The notes beneath the pieces are model-generated. The model made no database searches, was not told the origin of the DNA, and saw only the letters and a program-made list of their open reading frames with translations. Position numbers and translations under genes: made by a program. This document shows positions 47,061 through 59,414 of a stretch of DNA of 64,000 nt, piece after piece. The stretch comes from Lithospermum erythrorhizon (lineage: Eukaryota; Streptophyta; Magnoliopsida; Boraginales; Boraginaceae). The DNA is taken from the NCBI GenBank assembly GCA_019722365.1, contig JADFUC010001889.1:868001-932000 (forward strand), in the 5' to 3' direction. Each line of letters opens with the position of its first letter. The first letter of the stretch is position 1.

Positions 47061-48189
47061 AGGGAGTAGAATGTATGACGAAGAACGGGAGCATTCATAT
47101 AAGCCATCATTTTGTCCCCGTGACAGCTTATTATCAGACCGAATCGATTATCATCCTGCCAGATATTTACTTTATTGCACTTTATTTTATTTGTCTACAT
47201 GATTGTGTGAATGCAATTGTTGTTAATAGTTATACTGATAATTATTTAACTGAAAGTGGACGATTACCCTTTTTTAGGAAATAATATAACATGGATACAT
47301 CAAATTAATTAAAGAGGATATACATGATCACATGTTGGTGTTTCATATGTATAAATAATATTCTAACAATATTATTTGGATACGAATCCCATGATTACTA
47401 TCAGTTGTATAAATAATAATTAAAGAGTATTTAAAATATATGTATCATTCTTTGGAATAAATAGCGTAGCAGAATGAATATTATGACGAAGACCCCACGA
47501 GCATCCAAGCAAAGTAGAATGCCTCTCAAGATTAATCCAACCAACTTGTTTAATAAGTCCTTCCCGAGGTTTTAGAACCCCTTTAAAATATTGAACTATG
47601 ATTTAGGTCGTGCTAAAAATTCAACGAAATTTTCCTACCTACAATGACCACAAAACAGAAAAGAGATAGAAATTATTTTCACAAAAAGTCAATACCAAAA
47701 AGTCAATTTAACAATTTTCTTCTACGAAGAAGGTGCCTATTTATAGGGTCTAAAAATCCCTTGAATTTCTTAGGCTTCTCTTTGTGAAGTGTTTAACAAA
47801 GCTCTTCCACCTCCTTTCCTACTCATATTTTAGTCGAACAAAGCGGACGGAAGGTTCTAATTCTTCCTCACTCTTATCCCTAAAAATAGCCAAGACATAA
47901 AAGTTAAGTAATATTCAAATAATAAATTCTACAAAAGAAAATTCCGAACCTCTTCTTCCCAATTTTAGTTGAACAAGCAAGATTTTCAACAATTGAAATT
48001 TTTACCCAATATTCTTACATAGTTCCATTTAAACCCCAAAAGTTATAATTAAATTACGCGACTGCCATGTAAGCGCGACACCTTAGGTTCGATTGACAGC
48101 GCTATGTATTAAATAACGAGCACCGAACATTATATATTAGTACATTGATTATAAGCGGACCCTAATAAGCCATCATAACCCCTAAATCA
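47061..48189. other. Intergenic, no recognised feature
   Basis: No coding family or clear repeat was identified. The base composition is mixed and it is probably transposon-derived. Confidence 0.35.
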
Positions 48190-48640
48190 TCTCGAAAGTA
48201 TCCTCGACATTAGCCAAGCAGCATCAGTCCGTTCGTCCGATATCAACGAACCGATCGACCGACCGATAACGTGATTTAATATTATTTTTGGGACCGGAAT
48301 CGTCCGATATCAATCGGACGGATACCGGTCCGCACTCAGCCTGTGAGAATCCAATATAAAAATCCCAAATCAAAAACACAAATCGGGTTAAGAACCCTAA
48401 ACCCTCAAATCCAAAAACATGAAATTTAGTAACGGACGGATTAATCCGATCTTATACCGGCTTGGCCTGGGTCCTGGGCTCTAACCTATTATTTGGATCT
48501 AAATTGAAAATCGGGACCGATCCGCCGCAGTAACGGACGGATTAACTAATCGATCTATCGGGTTTGATCGTTACGCGGGGTCGGGCTTCGGATAATCCAA
48601 CCCAAGAATGTTTTACCGATACGAACATTACTACCTAATC
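48190..48640. mobile_element. GC-rich hAT-like terminal segment
   Basis: CCGAT/CGGAC words dominate: CGAACCGATCGACCGACCG, GTCCGATATCAATCGGAC (a 7-base stem) and GTAACGGACGGATTAA twice (48429 and 48530). The style is that of the GC-rich patches at 22.6 and 23.75 kb. No transposase is nearby, and the assignment to hAT is by composition only. Confidence 0.35.
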
Positions 48641-48689
48641 GAACGTATATACGAACCTTCAAACTTAAATTTGAAGACCCATTGTATTA

Positions 48690-49445
48690 ATCGTAATCGT
48701 TTCAATCTGACACTATTTCAAACATCTCATATTTCCAACACTCTACTCTTGCCTCGGGAGTGACATTTCAGATCAACGATTCCTTCAGATCGGTTTTCCA
48801 AATAGCTATGTAAGATTATTGTCACCAAACTCGCAATCAGAAGTTTCCTCAGCTTCATGAATTAGTGCGATATCCAAAGACTGCTCTGTAGATGGCCATC
48901 ACATCGCCATTAATCCACTCAAGATCGCGTAAAAAACTACCGACTTATCCTATTCTACAAATCTCCTATAATGTGGTGTCTTCCATTCTTACATTCAGAA
49001 GATACCCAACACAAAGGTCGTTGTACTTCCTTTTTACGTAAGATGCTTGACAAGATTAAAGCACACTACCTTTGTAAAACTTAAATCCTCGCCACGCAGT
49101 CTAAGAATCGCCATTTCAACCATAAGTTCTGCGGAGAATCTTCTTAGACACGATATGTTATCTTCTAAGTTTCACGGGTGTCATGTCCAGCCCTACACTC
49201 GAAATCGCCCGACATGTATGCCCAAAGCAAGTGATTGATTAGAGCGCATTTCTTTCTTTATCGTAGTAAATGTGATCGACGACCAATCACACACACTAGT
49301 CGCTTGGGCAATCAAGATGTATATATATATATATATATGCAAAGGTATAAATATATACAAATATATAAACAATGTAAATATATTCTATGAATTTAGAAGA
49401 AAAATTCATACATTGTCTTGACAATTGAAGCAATTATAAATAAAA
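48690..49445 (-). repeat. Probable LTR region of the minus-strand copia remnant
   Basis: It follows, on the minus strand, the end of the copia RNase H and a purine-rich AGTGGGAG tract at about 49447-49454, so it occupies the position of a 3' LTR. No partner LTR was found. It contains an AT microsatellite at 49319. Confidence 0.4.
49319..49338. repeat. AT dinucleotide microsatellite
   Basis: An uninterrupted run of about ten TA units. Confidence 0.9.
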
Positions 49446-49454
49446 CTAGCTCCC

Positions 49455-50935
49455 ACTGAACCTAACACCACTCACATACATTTCTCAATCCAGCATCGCT
49501 GCACGCTATCATGTTTTATTTTGTGTTCGATTGGCTGAGGGTCTCGCTAAATTATCGCCTCTCTCGCTCATTTTACATACGACTACGCCTCCTCTTCGCT
49601 ATATCCCGAACGAGATGGTATTTCTTGAGTACGTGCTTGATCGGTGATGTGCTCTTAGTTCCTTATTTCAACAATTGCACCAATGTCAAGCCGCAGATAA
49701 CAAATTGTGATCGGTTCTCAATGCCTGGTACCACTCTCAAGCTCACTCATGAACTTCTCGATCCAACAAACTCCTTCAAGTAGCCTCCCAGCCTGCAACG
49801 CACTCGCCTCTTGTCGAAGTCGCCATGCCTCGCTAGCTACCGCACCAAGACACTACCTACCGCTCGTGTGCATACTACATAACCGCATCGAGATCTGTAA
49901 TCATCTTTGCTCTGCTTGAAAACCGTATCTGCTAGTTTCCTTCTACTAACAACTCATCTTCCTCCTCTCAGATACAAGACATACATCCTTAGTTCTTCTT
50001 AAGTACTTCTAAGGATAAATTTCCTTTTACCGTTGTCCAACAGACATCACCTCGATACGATTGGTAACGACTTAGCTACACTCAAATCCTAAGAACGCCT
50101 AGTCGCGGTACACAACATGGCTTATTACGACGGATCCTATGGCCGAGGCATATAGAATCTTACTCATGCACGTTATCTCCCGCTGTAGCGGGACTATCGT
50201 AACGCATCGGTAGATAATCCATGTCTCATGGAAGATAACCCTTCTTGGAGTCTTCCATGTGGAATCAAGTAGTAAACTTATCGACGTAAGTGTTTCGCTC
50301 ACCCAATGAACTTCTTTGAACGATTCCTATATATTTTGATTTCAAGAATATATTGGGTTTCTTCTAAGTCCTTCATTGAGAAATATTTGCATAACCATGC
50401 TTTGAATGATTCGAGTATAGGTATGTTTGCTTCCTGTAACGATTAGTGTCACCTCACACACAGACCACAAATGCAATATGACTCCCACTAACCTTCTTAG
50501 GCTAATGCAGTTAATCTTTGTTTCCTCGCAACCAAAACTTTGATCGCTTCCTTCATTGAAACGAAGATTCCAACTTACGGATGTCAGCTTTCTTCAATCC
50601 ATAAAATGGATTCAGGTAGTCATGACACCTTCTTAGTCCTTTCTGACACGTAAAACCCGAGGTCGCGGCTCAAGCGTACATGCCCTCTTTCTCTTTAGAT
50701 TCCTCCTGGGAATGCCGGCTACATCCATCCGCCATATCTCGTGAATCGTAATACGCCAGAATGGTTAAGAGAATTAATGGATTTAACTACAACCGGGTGA
50801 AAAGGTTTCTACCATAGTCGATTCCATGAATCGCTTGAAACATTTGGCTGGGCTTAATCTAGCCTTTATGTGACGGACGTTTCCGCCCTTATCCAAATTT
50901 TACGCTTAAACACCCACTTAAGATTTATCTATTAT
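49455..50935 (-). mobile_element. Ty1/copia remnant: reverse transcriptase and RNase H (reverse)
   Basis: Read on the minus strand from 50935 down, blocks appear in copia order. KWVFKRKI is followed by YKARL-like wording and the FSPV region. Next come PFYGLKKADIRKLESSF, GSHIAFVVCV followed by a damaged YVDD site, STYVDK-like NTYVDKF, and FHMEDSKKGYLP. The series continues with PATAGDN, SRYQSY, DELLVEGN and LVRDIAR near 49600. This is the TNT1-like group. Frameshifts separate nearly all blocks. It stops abruptly at about 50935 in AT-rich DNA, so integrase and gag are missing. Confidence 0.82.
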
Positions 50936-53900
50936 TAGATTTAACTAATCAATTATGAAGTATGATCAAATTTTGATGTCTTAATTTTTATTTTTATTTT
51001 AAATTCGATTATTGTCATTGTGAGGACTCGAAATCAAAACCTTATCATTACAAATAATATCATTTGACCATTAATCATAATTAACTCATTCAATTTTGAT
51101 TTAGAGATGGAGGAAGTATCATATAAAGGAGGTCAGAGGTTCTCCATCCATACCATCACAAATTAGGTATTGTGTTGCACTTGATGCTCCATAATTTGAA
51201 AGGGAAAGGATGTATGACTCCTCTCCAGTATTATATCACGATCTCTTGAATGTTTAGCGACTTGCCTCCATTAGGTAATGGCCGTTGATACTCCGTAAGA
51301 CTTAGGAGACTATTCTGGATGAAAAATAATTTATGGATCAACTTCTATCAGCTAGGTAGCTCATATTAAGCTCCATATATATGACCTCTGCATATGGTTT
51401 ATGATCAATTTTTTTATTATTCAGTAATTTCAAAACGAGCTCACAACACTTCTTTTAGGTGCAATATTAAATGTCACTATTGCACGCTTCTTCTATTGAA
51501 TTTGTACGAGGCACATAGATAAAAGTTGTATACAATTTGTGCGGTCACACTAATGATTCCTAAAGGTTACTGTTTTGAAATATCATATAGCACTTATTAC
51601 GGACGCGCTTCACCGACAAAGGACAGAAAGATTCATTTTAACCACTTCAACACAAGCGCTTCAGCTCTTTACGCAGCTTTAACTCACGCTGTATAAAATT
51701 AAGAAAATTGCTAATACTTAACATTTTAATTATTTACCAACCGAAATTTATACTGAGGCGCTTACGCCTTCAATTATTGTGTAGCACTGTGAGAGACGCT
51801 TATGATAATATATTTGTAAAGTTGCATTATTGTCAAATTATTGAAATAGTTGGAAAAAATACATTGTACATACTATGTAAATTCAATTAGTTTTCTATCT
51901 GACAAATAGCTCATATATACATTACCTAAATACTTCATCCGCTTTTAAATTATCGAGTATTTTAGCATAACGCTTTTGTATCAAAATATTTACTCCTTTC
52001 GCTTTTTTTTACTTGTCATCCTAGACGCTTATACAACTATTAAGAAAAAGTAAAAGTGAGTCAAATGCCAGATCAAAATATAAACGCCAATTAATCGAAA
52101 TTATAATTATATCATTGGTTTGCATTGACAAGTTCAATAAAAAGAGAATAAAAAATACATTAAAAACGTAAAAGAGAATTTACATGCTAGAATGACAACT
52201 ATTTTAAACAAAAAAATTATGCTAGAAATTATAACTAAAAAACCTAAGGGAGTATTTTTTATATTTCCAAGATAACTTTTTCTATACTTTTTTTCTTTAT
52301 ATCCCTAATCTTTCTCCTTCTATTTTTATCCGCCAAAATGACTTTCCATTTATTTGTTTTAATTGACATCATTAATTGTGGATAAAGAAAAATTATAAGG
52401 TAAATAAGGTGAAAAGACACCTCATCTTAATTTATATATATTGCGCTAAACATCAATCATTTGTGGCATTAAATAATCTATAGTTGTCTTAATCAGAAGA
52501 TTTTGTTCCAACAACACCCTTAACAAGCTAAACGCGGACGGAAAACAAGCCTGACCTTACAATCCATTATATTATATGATCATGCGTAAAATTGAACTGA
52601 ATGGATAACTTTAAATCTTCTCATGAACAAAATGAATCAATCTCAATGTGGTAAGTATGGCCAAGCATGAAAAAAGGATTTATATTTCGACTTCGTAGAT
52701 GATCGTTCCACAATACACTACTTTTTAGATACTCAAAAAATCAAATTAGGAGTTAAATAAACAAAACGACCACATGTTATGTTTCTACAAATACAATTTA
52801 TTTTTACTCAATCCTAATTGGATGTCATTCAAACGCTTAATGAAAGATTTTAACGTGTTGGATTTGATTACCTCACAATACGCATAATCTAAAATGTATG
52901 TTAAACTAGAAACTAGTCAAGTTTAAAGAGAGCAATCTTATCGTTTCTGGATAATTATCCAACAGATTATATATCAGCTAATATTTCTTTTTAAAACTTG
53001 ACTCGATTATTAGTTAATGAATATACGAGTCGGGTTATTGGCTCCAATACTCAATAATCACTGGATTATCCAGTCCACTGACAACCCGATTCATGCATCT
53101 AAATGTTGTGGAACATGGAAATCTATTGGGATGAATTTTAAGTATATAGTCCATAGGAAAACGTTTGGTTCATCTTTACTCCCAATTAGACGTGCCTTAG
53201 AGGCAATTCGCTGTTACTCTGTTAGCAATTAGATGAGTGATGTATGGATACTCATACTTGATCCCTAACAAACATCCGTTTGTCAAACATTTGTGAAAAA
53301 TATGAAAAAGGGCACCTACTTTAGAGTTTAGAGTTTAGGAGCATTAGAGGAGCTTTTAACTCGAACTGTTGAGTGCACACCAAAACAGTACTTTGTTTTG
53401 GGGGGTGAAATGACTATTTTGCCCCTATTTGTAAGTGTAGTAGTTAGCAGAAATTATGCTCGGGGGTAGCCAATCATTTCAATACTAAAAACACTATTTG
53501 GGTGTGTATATTGATCCCGCTTAACGAACATGGCTCAACTCGGATTAGGGCTCGAGTCCAGCACACTAATAATAAGTGATCTAAGGTGCCACTCAAGGGT
53601 CTTGTGGGCCGGACCCAACTCTGTGAACGGCTCTAATTTTTTTTATGGTGAAATACTGAAATGATCCATCGACCACATGCCAAAAAAGATAGTCTTAACA
53701 CAAATTTACTACAAGATTATTTATATATTCCAATAAAATAATACTCAATAAATAAGAGTTCAGATCTCTGATTAAAAATTTATTTGTCATCAACATTATA
53801 CTTTTTTAAGATCATGAGAAATATCCGATTTATAATTTTAAATTAAAAGAAAATCTAGATATTTAAAGCAACTATTTGTTTTACAAAATATAACATACGA

Positions 53901-54480
53901 TTCAAATTCACGAAATACAGATATGTTTACTAATTAGTTAAATAATACGGAGTAGAAACTTAAATGGATAAAAGATCAATACAGAAGAGGAAACTATATA
54001 CTTAATCTAATTATTATAAATTTGAGCAGGCTACTAAAAAAGGAACATGGGTTAAGGATTCGAGTTATGATAACAATTTCCATATATTGCAGTGAAGGAC
54101 CACAAGATAGTCCATGAGACAAGGGAGGAAGACAGGCATAGGTTCATATATTGTTCTTCTTTAATTGCTTGCTCAATTGTTCTTTTACGCGAGCTTTTAA
54201 GAAAAAGTTCAGAAAATCGCTATACTAATATCCTAAATTTAAGTTTCTCATTACATGTAGCTTCTAATAAAAAAGTCAAACTCACACACTAACTGGGCCC
54301 CTCGCGCCTCGGCCTTTACCACTCTACATAACTTTCTAAAGATGATATACGTAATGATAATTTTCTGTCATATATATTAAATTGTTTGACGGATCGCAAA
54401 ACCCTATCCCTTAGTTTGCTCATACATTCGAATTAAAGTGCAATTCCCTCATGTAATATAAAAATAAACAATTTATTCAT
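50936..54480. other. Intergenic, AT-rich
   Basis: No gene was recognised. Points noted: a cluster of CGCTT words at 51606-52030; a GAGTTTAGAGTTTAGG stretch at about 53323; a phrase GAAATGACTATTTTGCCCC at about 53407 that resembles the inverted-repeat element at 59.25 kb; and a GC-richer patch at 53510-53640. Confidence 0.4.
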
Positions 54481-55010
54481 TTGCATTTTTTGCAAATTAT
54501 ACATATTACTTCACTTGTCTCAAAAGGCCTATTTTTCTTGTCAGTCTTGTTAGGACACCCACATTTTTTAAAATACAATACAGGAGAGTTAATTGTTTAT
54601 TTTAATAACGCAGATTTCTTTTATAAAAACACAGGGTATATTTCACTTTACCCCGTAAATATCTATATGTTGATATAGTGGGCGGATTGTATGGATCGAG
54701 TAGATTTTCTTTGAACTGGAGAGTGATTTTATTCAATAAAAAAAAACATTCAATGGGGTTATATCTAGTTGACATTAGGTTAACAATGAATTATCTATTT
54801 TATCATGGAATTCAATTGGTTCAAGTTGATTTCTCCAACAGGATAGATCACTGGCTGATTTCAACTAAGAATAACAATACAGAGTATATTGCCGTATTTA
54901 ATAATGAAAGCAATGAGGAAGCTTTTAAAAAGGTGGGGCAATTGTCCACATCAAATTTGGAAAGATTAGAGTTTATTAAGTTGTCAATTATTACACATAT
55001 ATATTGTTAA
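54481..55010 (+). other. Two adjoining open frames of unknown nature
   Basis: An open frame of 65 codons (54481-54678) is followed directly, in another frame, by one of 110 codons (54678-55010) containing LYLVDIRLTMNYLFYHGIQL and ERLEFIKLSIITHIYC. The second lacks an ATG at its 5' limit, and its first ATG is internal. I recognise no family. It could be an exon of a degraded gene or chance in AT-rich DNA. Confidence 0.2.
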
Positions 55011-55243
55011 AGAGTTTATGTAGTTCCACTCTAAAACCAATTAGACAATAAAAAAATGAACCATCTTATAGTAATGTAGTTATTAATAATTAATTAATTT
55101 TACTAGCTCCACTTAACCTATATGTCGACGCCAAGTAACGTCGGACGTTTCTTTTCTAAAAATCATTTGAGAGAACGTCGGATCAAATTTTCTAAAGAGA
55201 TTTTATGCTCATAACAAATACTTTTAACTGTTGGCACGGGTTT

Positions 55244-55932
55244 GAAGATCTCAAAAATATGTCTCTGAGATCAAGTCATAAGATTCGGCAAAGATCGCTC
55301 TCTGGCTGTGGGACTATGTTTCTTATGGAAAGGTTTTGATCTCAAGGTCAAACACCTTTACCTTATTGTTAATCAAGCCCTAGAGTGCGTATTAATTATA
55401 TAAAGACATCAAGATCAAGAATCAAAGTGCGCCTCATATATTGTTTTCTTCCAACAAAGTATTCCTGCATTCTTGAGAGCAAAAGCAACGAGTGTTTAGC
55501 GTGAGGTCAAGCCAGGTTAGAAAAATCTTCACTAAACTTCTAACTAATGTACGATTGATTATGACACTATGTTATAACAATCTTTGAGAGCTTTTTACTT
55601 TTGATATTCATTGGAAGTCTTCAACAATCGAGAGTGTGTATGCTGATGCGAACGGTAAGATAGGAGTCTACCTAAGCTTAGATCGAGTAGTAGTAGTGCT
55701 GAGAATACGTGTATTCATGTAAGACCTACTTGTAATTTCTTCTATCATCATAGTGGAATCTCTTCATGGGCAAGTTCGCTTCCTCCAAAACCTAGGTGCT
55801 ACATTGATACCGAAGTAGGTTACCATATCGTGTGTTATTTCTTTATATTTTCTTTATTATCACTTTATTATTCGTCAACAGCTAGTGAATGTCAGTTCGA
55901 TAATTAGTCAAGTAATGGAGTTCACACTTTCA
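55244..55932 (+). repeat. 5' LTR of the SIRE-like element
   Basis: It matches 58232-58920 in order throughout: GAAGATCTCAAAAA, the TATATAAAGACATCA box at 55397, TTCCAACAAAGTATTCC, CTAAACTTCTAACTAATG, GAGAGCTTTTTACTTT, GATAGGAGTCT and the end TTCACACTTTCA. The true start may lie up to about 110 bases earlier. Confidence 0.85.
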
Positions 55933-58231
55933 ATTTGGTGATCAAACGCACTCAACAAGGTAGAGTGAGATCTAAGTGAACTTATGGATCTATTATCATG
56001 GGCTGAGGCTCCATAACACCTAATTCCCCTAATAATCGGACGGTACCAACTATCCCTACCGGAGCCAGCGGATGACCGCTTTCTCAAATCTATCGACACT
56101 AAGACACGGAAGGCTATACTAATCGGACGGACACCACCAAATCAATGTAATGTCAGTTTCGAGTCAAGTATTGTCAAACAAGAAGTTGGAGCGCACCGCC
56201 GCCGGCTAAGCTATCACTTGGTAACAAAAGCTTTCAACGCTATATTCTCGCGCGAATGTCAGCGATTCAAGATGATCACCATGCAAATCGTAGCTTAAGG
56301 AGGCTGGAAGTGTGCTAGAAAACTGCTGTATGAATGTACTCAAAAGGTAAGCACGCCTAGACTACGCAGTCGACCACCAAATAGGAGAGACTCTTCGAAC
56401 GGAAATAAGATTTGCACAATCAAGAACTTATAACCTCCGAAAATCAAAGACATAGAAAATGAATCCTTGGCCCTTGGAGAAACTATGAGCAATGAAAAGT
56501 TGGTCGGGAAGGTGCTAAGAACCCTCCCCAAATGATTTGCTTACAAGGTAATAACTATTGGAAGTTAGTTTCCAAGACCGACTCAAATTCAAATTGATGA
56601 ATTTGATAGGAAATCTTACTACATTTGAGATGAATTTTGAACCTGGGCCGTAAACTAGAAAGAAGAAAGCGGATACCAGCCAATCAGGAAAGTTGAAGAA
56701 GGAGGATATCTCGCAGACTGCGGAGCTCAAGTAAAAATTGTCGGAAATCGTGAGTATTTTGATTTCTATAATTATGCCCGCGACAATCGTTGTAAATACA
56801 TTTACTAGTTTTAGTTAAACGAGATTACTCAAACTAAGTGGGTACCCAATAAATAGTAATTGTAAATTATTGGAATGGAACTCAAGATAATATCCGGGTT
56901 ATGCCGCATTGCTAGATCCTTACGCATAACCGAGTATAATAATCATAATGGTCAATTATATTATTATACGACTAATATTATCTCGAGCCTGCAAGTCACT
57001 CATACATACAACGACGTTGACTCAGACCCATGTACGTGGAATTAAATCGAGATTGTTAAATTGGGAGTTGATTAAAATCAACGAGATATCCAATCGAGAC
57101 TTTGGCATCGATAATGTAAATACAAATTGATAAAAACCGAATCAATTAAATCAAGTTATTTCAATCGACGGTTTAACGAAAGTTTTACAAGAACTTGTTA
57201 GTTAAGACCGACCTCGAGTCCGAGGTATGTCAGAATGCACAAAGTATCCATTGTCAATCTTGTACCTACCAACAACACAAACGCTGCTGGAAGTTCTGGG
57301 AGTGGGATTTACGATGCTGATGGGTCCGAGTAATGAACCGGATTTTGGGAGGGTGATCTTTGATCAAACATGGATCACTATAGGACTGGGCTAAGTTAAA
57401 GCCTATTGATTCTCCTGCCTCTTAATCTCGCGTATTCGATTGATCAACATCTGTGAGGCGTTTGAAAGCGTAAGATGGACTCGGAGAGGACGCTAAGCCC
57501 CCGACTCATAAAACCGATGAACGGGAAGCATATCGCGAATGCGCAGACGTGAACCAGTAACTGGGTCATACAGGGGAGGCTTCGCTGCTAATCAAAGCCT
57601 ATGAAGAGGAGCAGAAAGGCCATGTCGAGATCCGCTTAAAGACGGGAAGAGTTTCTCGAGCCGCAGTCAAGATTCGCCTCGAGGACCACCGTCTCCACCA
57701 ACTGCCGATGACCTTGTTCCCGGCGTCAACTCCGCCGATGATCCCGCCGCATTTCAGTTCCCCAAGTGTAATTCTTTCGGGCCTGCAGATAAATAGTAGT
57801 TTAGCCCCTTGTATTTGTTATGATATTTTTGGCTTTTATGTTTTGGGTTTACGCGGATTTCCACCGCCGCCGCCTGGGCTGTCTCGACCGCCGATATCAA
57901 CTAATGTTTTCTGCTTGTGTGATGTTTCTAACACTTAGTTTTTTCTCTAAGGAGTTTTTGAAACCCATGAGGGATTTGTCAGCGAAGAACTTAACCTATC
58001 TATTAAGTGCCAGAGAATCTTCGATCAAGTTTTTCTAAAGTCTCATTGCGCGTTAATGTTAGATCAAGTTTGTTCAAGCAGACGTTGTCATAAACGGTTG
58101 GCCTTTAACCTGCTGGGCACTCAGTTCTCAGCATTCACTCTAATTGCTAAAATGTAGAGAGACTGTGGTGCCTTTCACTTGGAAAGATTTGTTTCGAAGA
58201 TTTAAGCGTATAGAGATCTTTGTGATTTGTT

Positions 58232-58920
58232 GAAGATCTCAAAAAGATATGTCCTGTAGACTGCTTAGCAAGATTTGGCAAAGATTGAGCCGGGTTAGGA
58301 CTCATATTTTTATGAAAAGGTTTTTTATATCAAACATCTTACCTTATCAAGCGCCGGTTCTGTGAGTGCCTAAGCACTATATAAAGACATCACAAAGAAT
58401 CAAAGTGCTACTAGTTATTATTATTTCTTCCAACAAAGTATTCCTACATTCTCGAGCAAAAAGCAACGAGTGTTTCTAGTGTGTGTCGCTTCAGATAGAA
58501 GAATTCTCTAAACTTCTAACTAATGCAATGATTGATTATGACAACCGTTATAACGATCTTTGAGAGCTTTTTACTTTGATATTCATTGTAAGTCTAACAC
58601 TGGGAGAATGTTGACGGAAGCGGTGTAAGATAGGAGTCTCTGCCTGTGGCTAGATCGGAGCAGAAGTAGGCGGCGAGTATCACGCGTATTCGTAAGACTC
58701 GATTGTAATTTTTTTCATCATCATAGTAATCCTTCACCGCAAGCTTCCGCCTAGACCTACTACATCGACATTGAACCGAAGCTACCACACGTATATTATT
58801 TCTTTTAAAGTATTTTTTATTATTAGTTTATTATTTTGTTAACTGTTAGTGATTATTGGTTTGACAATTAATTGATTATTGGTTTAACAATTAGTTGAGT
58901 AGTTAGAATTCACACTTTCA
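58232..58920 (+). repeat. 3' LTR of the SIRE-like element
   Basis: Partner of 55244-55932, with its TATATAAAG box at 58378. Many substitutions and indels separate the two LTRs. It ends in TTCACACTTTCA. Open frames on its minus strand (58594) are chance. Confidence 0.85.
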
Positions 58921-59220
58921 CTATCATTAGTTCCATGATCATCCGGACAGGGTTGTACTTGTATGAAAGAATGAGGTCACAACTAATTCTATAATTATAT
59001 CCACCCCACCCCCCAAAAAAAAAAAAACTAATTATATCCTGTAGGAAGTTATCATAGAAACAACTCATTAATCATTTGTAATGATTTACTGTCAGTCTCA
59101 CGATCGACTCTGTCTCACCGCAATCAACGTTGACATTTTGTTTCTTTTGCATTTTAAATGAAAGCCATAACTCATAACTCATACTTACAATTAATTAAAT
59201 CATTACATGTATACAACGTA
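58921..59220. other. Flank of the SIRE-like element
   Basis: AT-rich with a C/A homopolymer run at about 59003-59028. Nothing was recognised. Confidence 0.4.
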
Positions 59221-59414
59221 CTGTAGAGTACACATATTAGAAGAGTGGGACTAAAAGCACATCTAAATATATAGTGTCAAAATTGCATGAAATGACTATT
59301 TTGTCTTTAATAAAACTTCTTCAAATATTACATTTATAAATAGAGGGGCTAAAATAGTAATTTTATCCTCCTTTTGACACTGTTTAGAGTGTGCTGTAGA
59401 GTACACATATTAGA
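59221..59414. mobile_element. Small inverted-repeat element flanked by 21-base direct repeats
   Basis: CTGTAGAGTACACATATTAGA occurs at 59221 and again without change at 59394. Between them lies a segment with inverted ends: AGTGTCAAAA...GACTATTTTGTC on the left and, on the minus strand, AGTGTCAAAAGGAGGATAAA...ACTATTTTAGCC on the right. It looks like a MITE, although 21 bases is too long for a normal target duplication. Confidence 0.6.

Larger units (their letters stand above)
55130..58920 (+). mobile_element. SIRE-like Ty1/copia element with paired LTRs but no visible pol
   Basis: LTRs align from 55244-55932 and 58232-58920, each with a TATATAAAG box. Inside, forward reading gives a gag of the SIRE group: IENESLALGETMSNEKLVG then KVLRTLPK at about 56450-56535, followed by FEMNFEPG (about 56625) and KKADTSQSGKLKKED. 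The remaining 1.4 kb contains no integrase, reverse transcriptase or RNase H block that I can read. A GC-richer stretch at 57280-57900 with CCACCGCCGCCGCC resembles the region between pol and the 3' LTR in such elements. It is therefore an internally deleted, non-autonomous derivative. The outer few tens of bases of each LTR could not be aligned. Confidence 0.8.

Noticed and set aside
48060..48110. tRNA-like GGTTCGATT box
   Set aside because: No matching A-box, anticodon arm or acceptor stem could be drawn around it.
53320..53340. Telomere-like repeats (TTTAGAG units)
   Set aside because: Only about three units, and not the canonical TTTAGGG; chance or a minor repeat.
57708..58038. Overlapping open frames with a proline-rich stretch, possibly a gene
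   Set aside because: They lie between gag and the 3' LTR of the SIRE-like element and overlap in two frames; best seen as retroelement 3' region.
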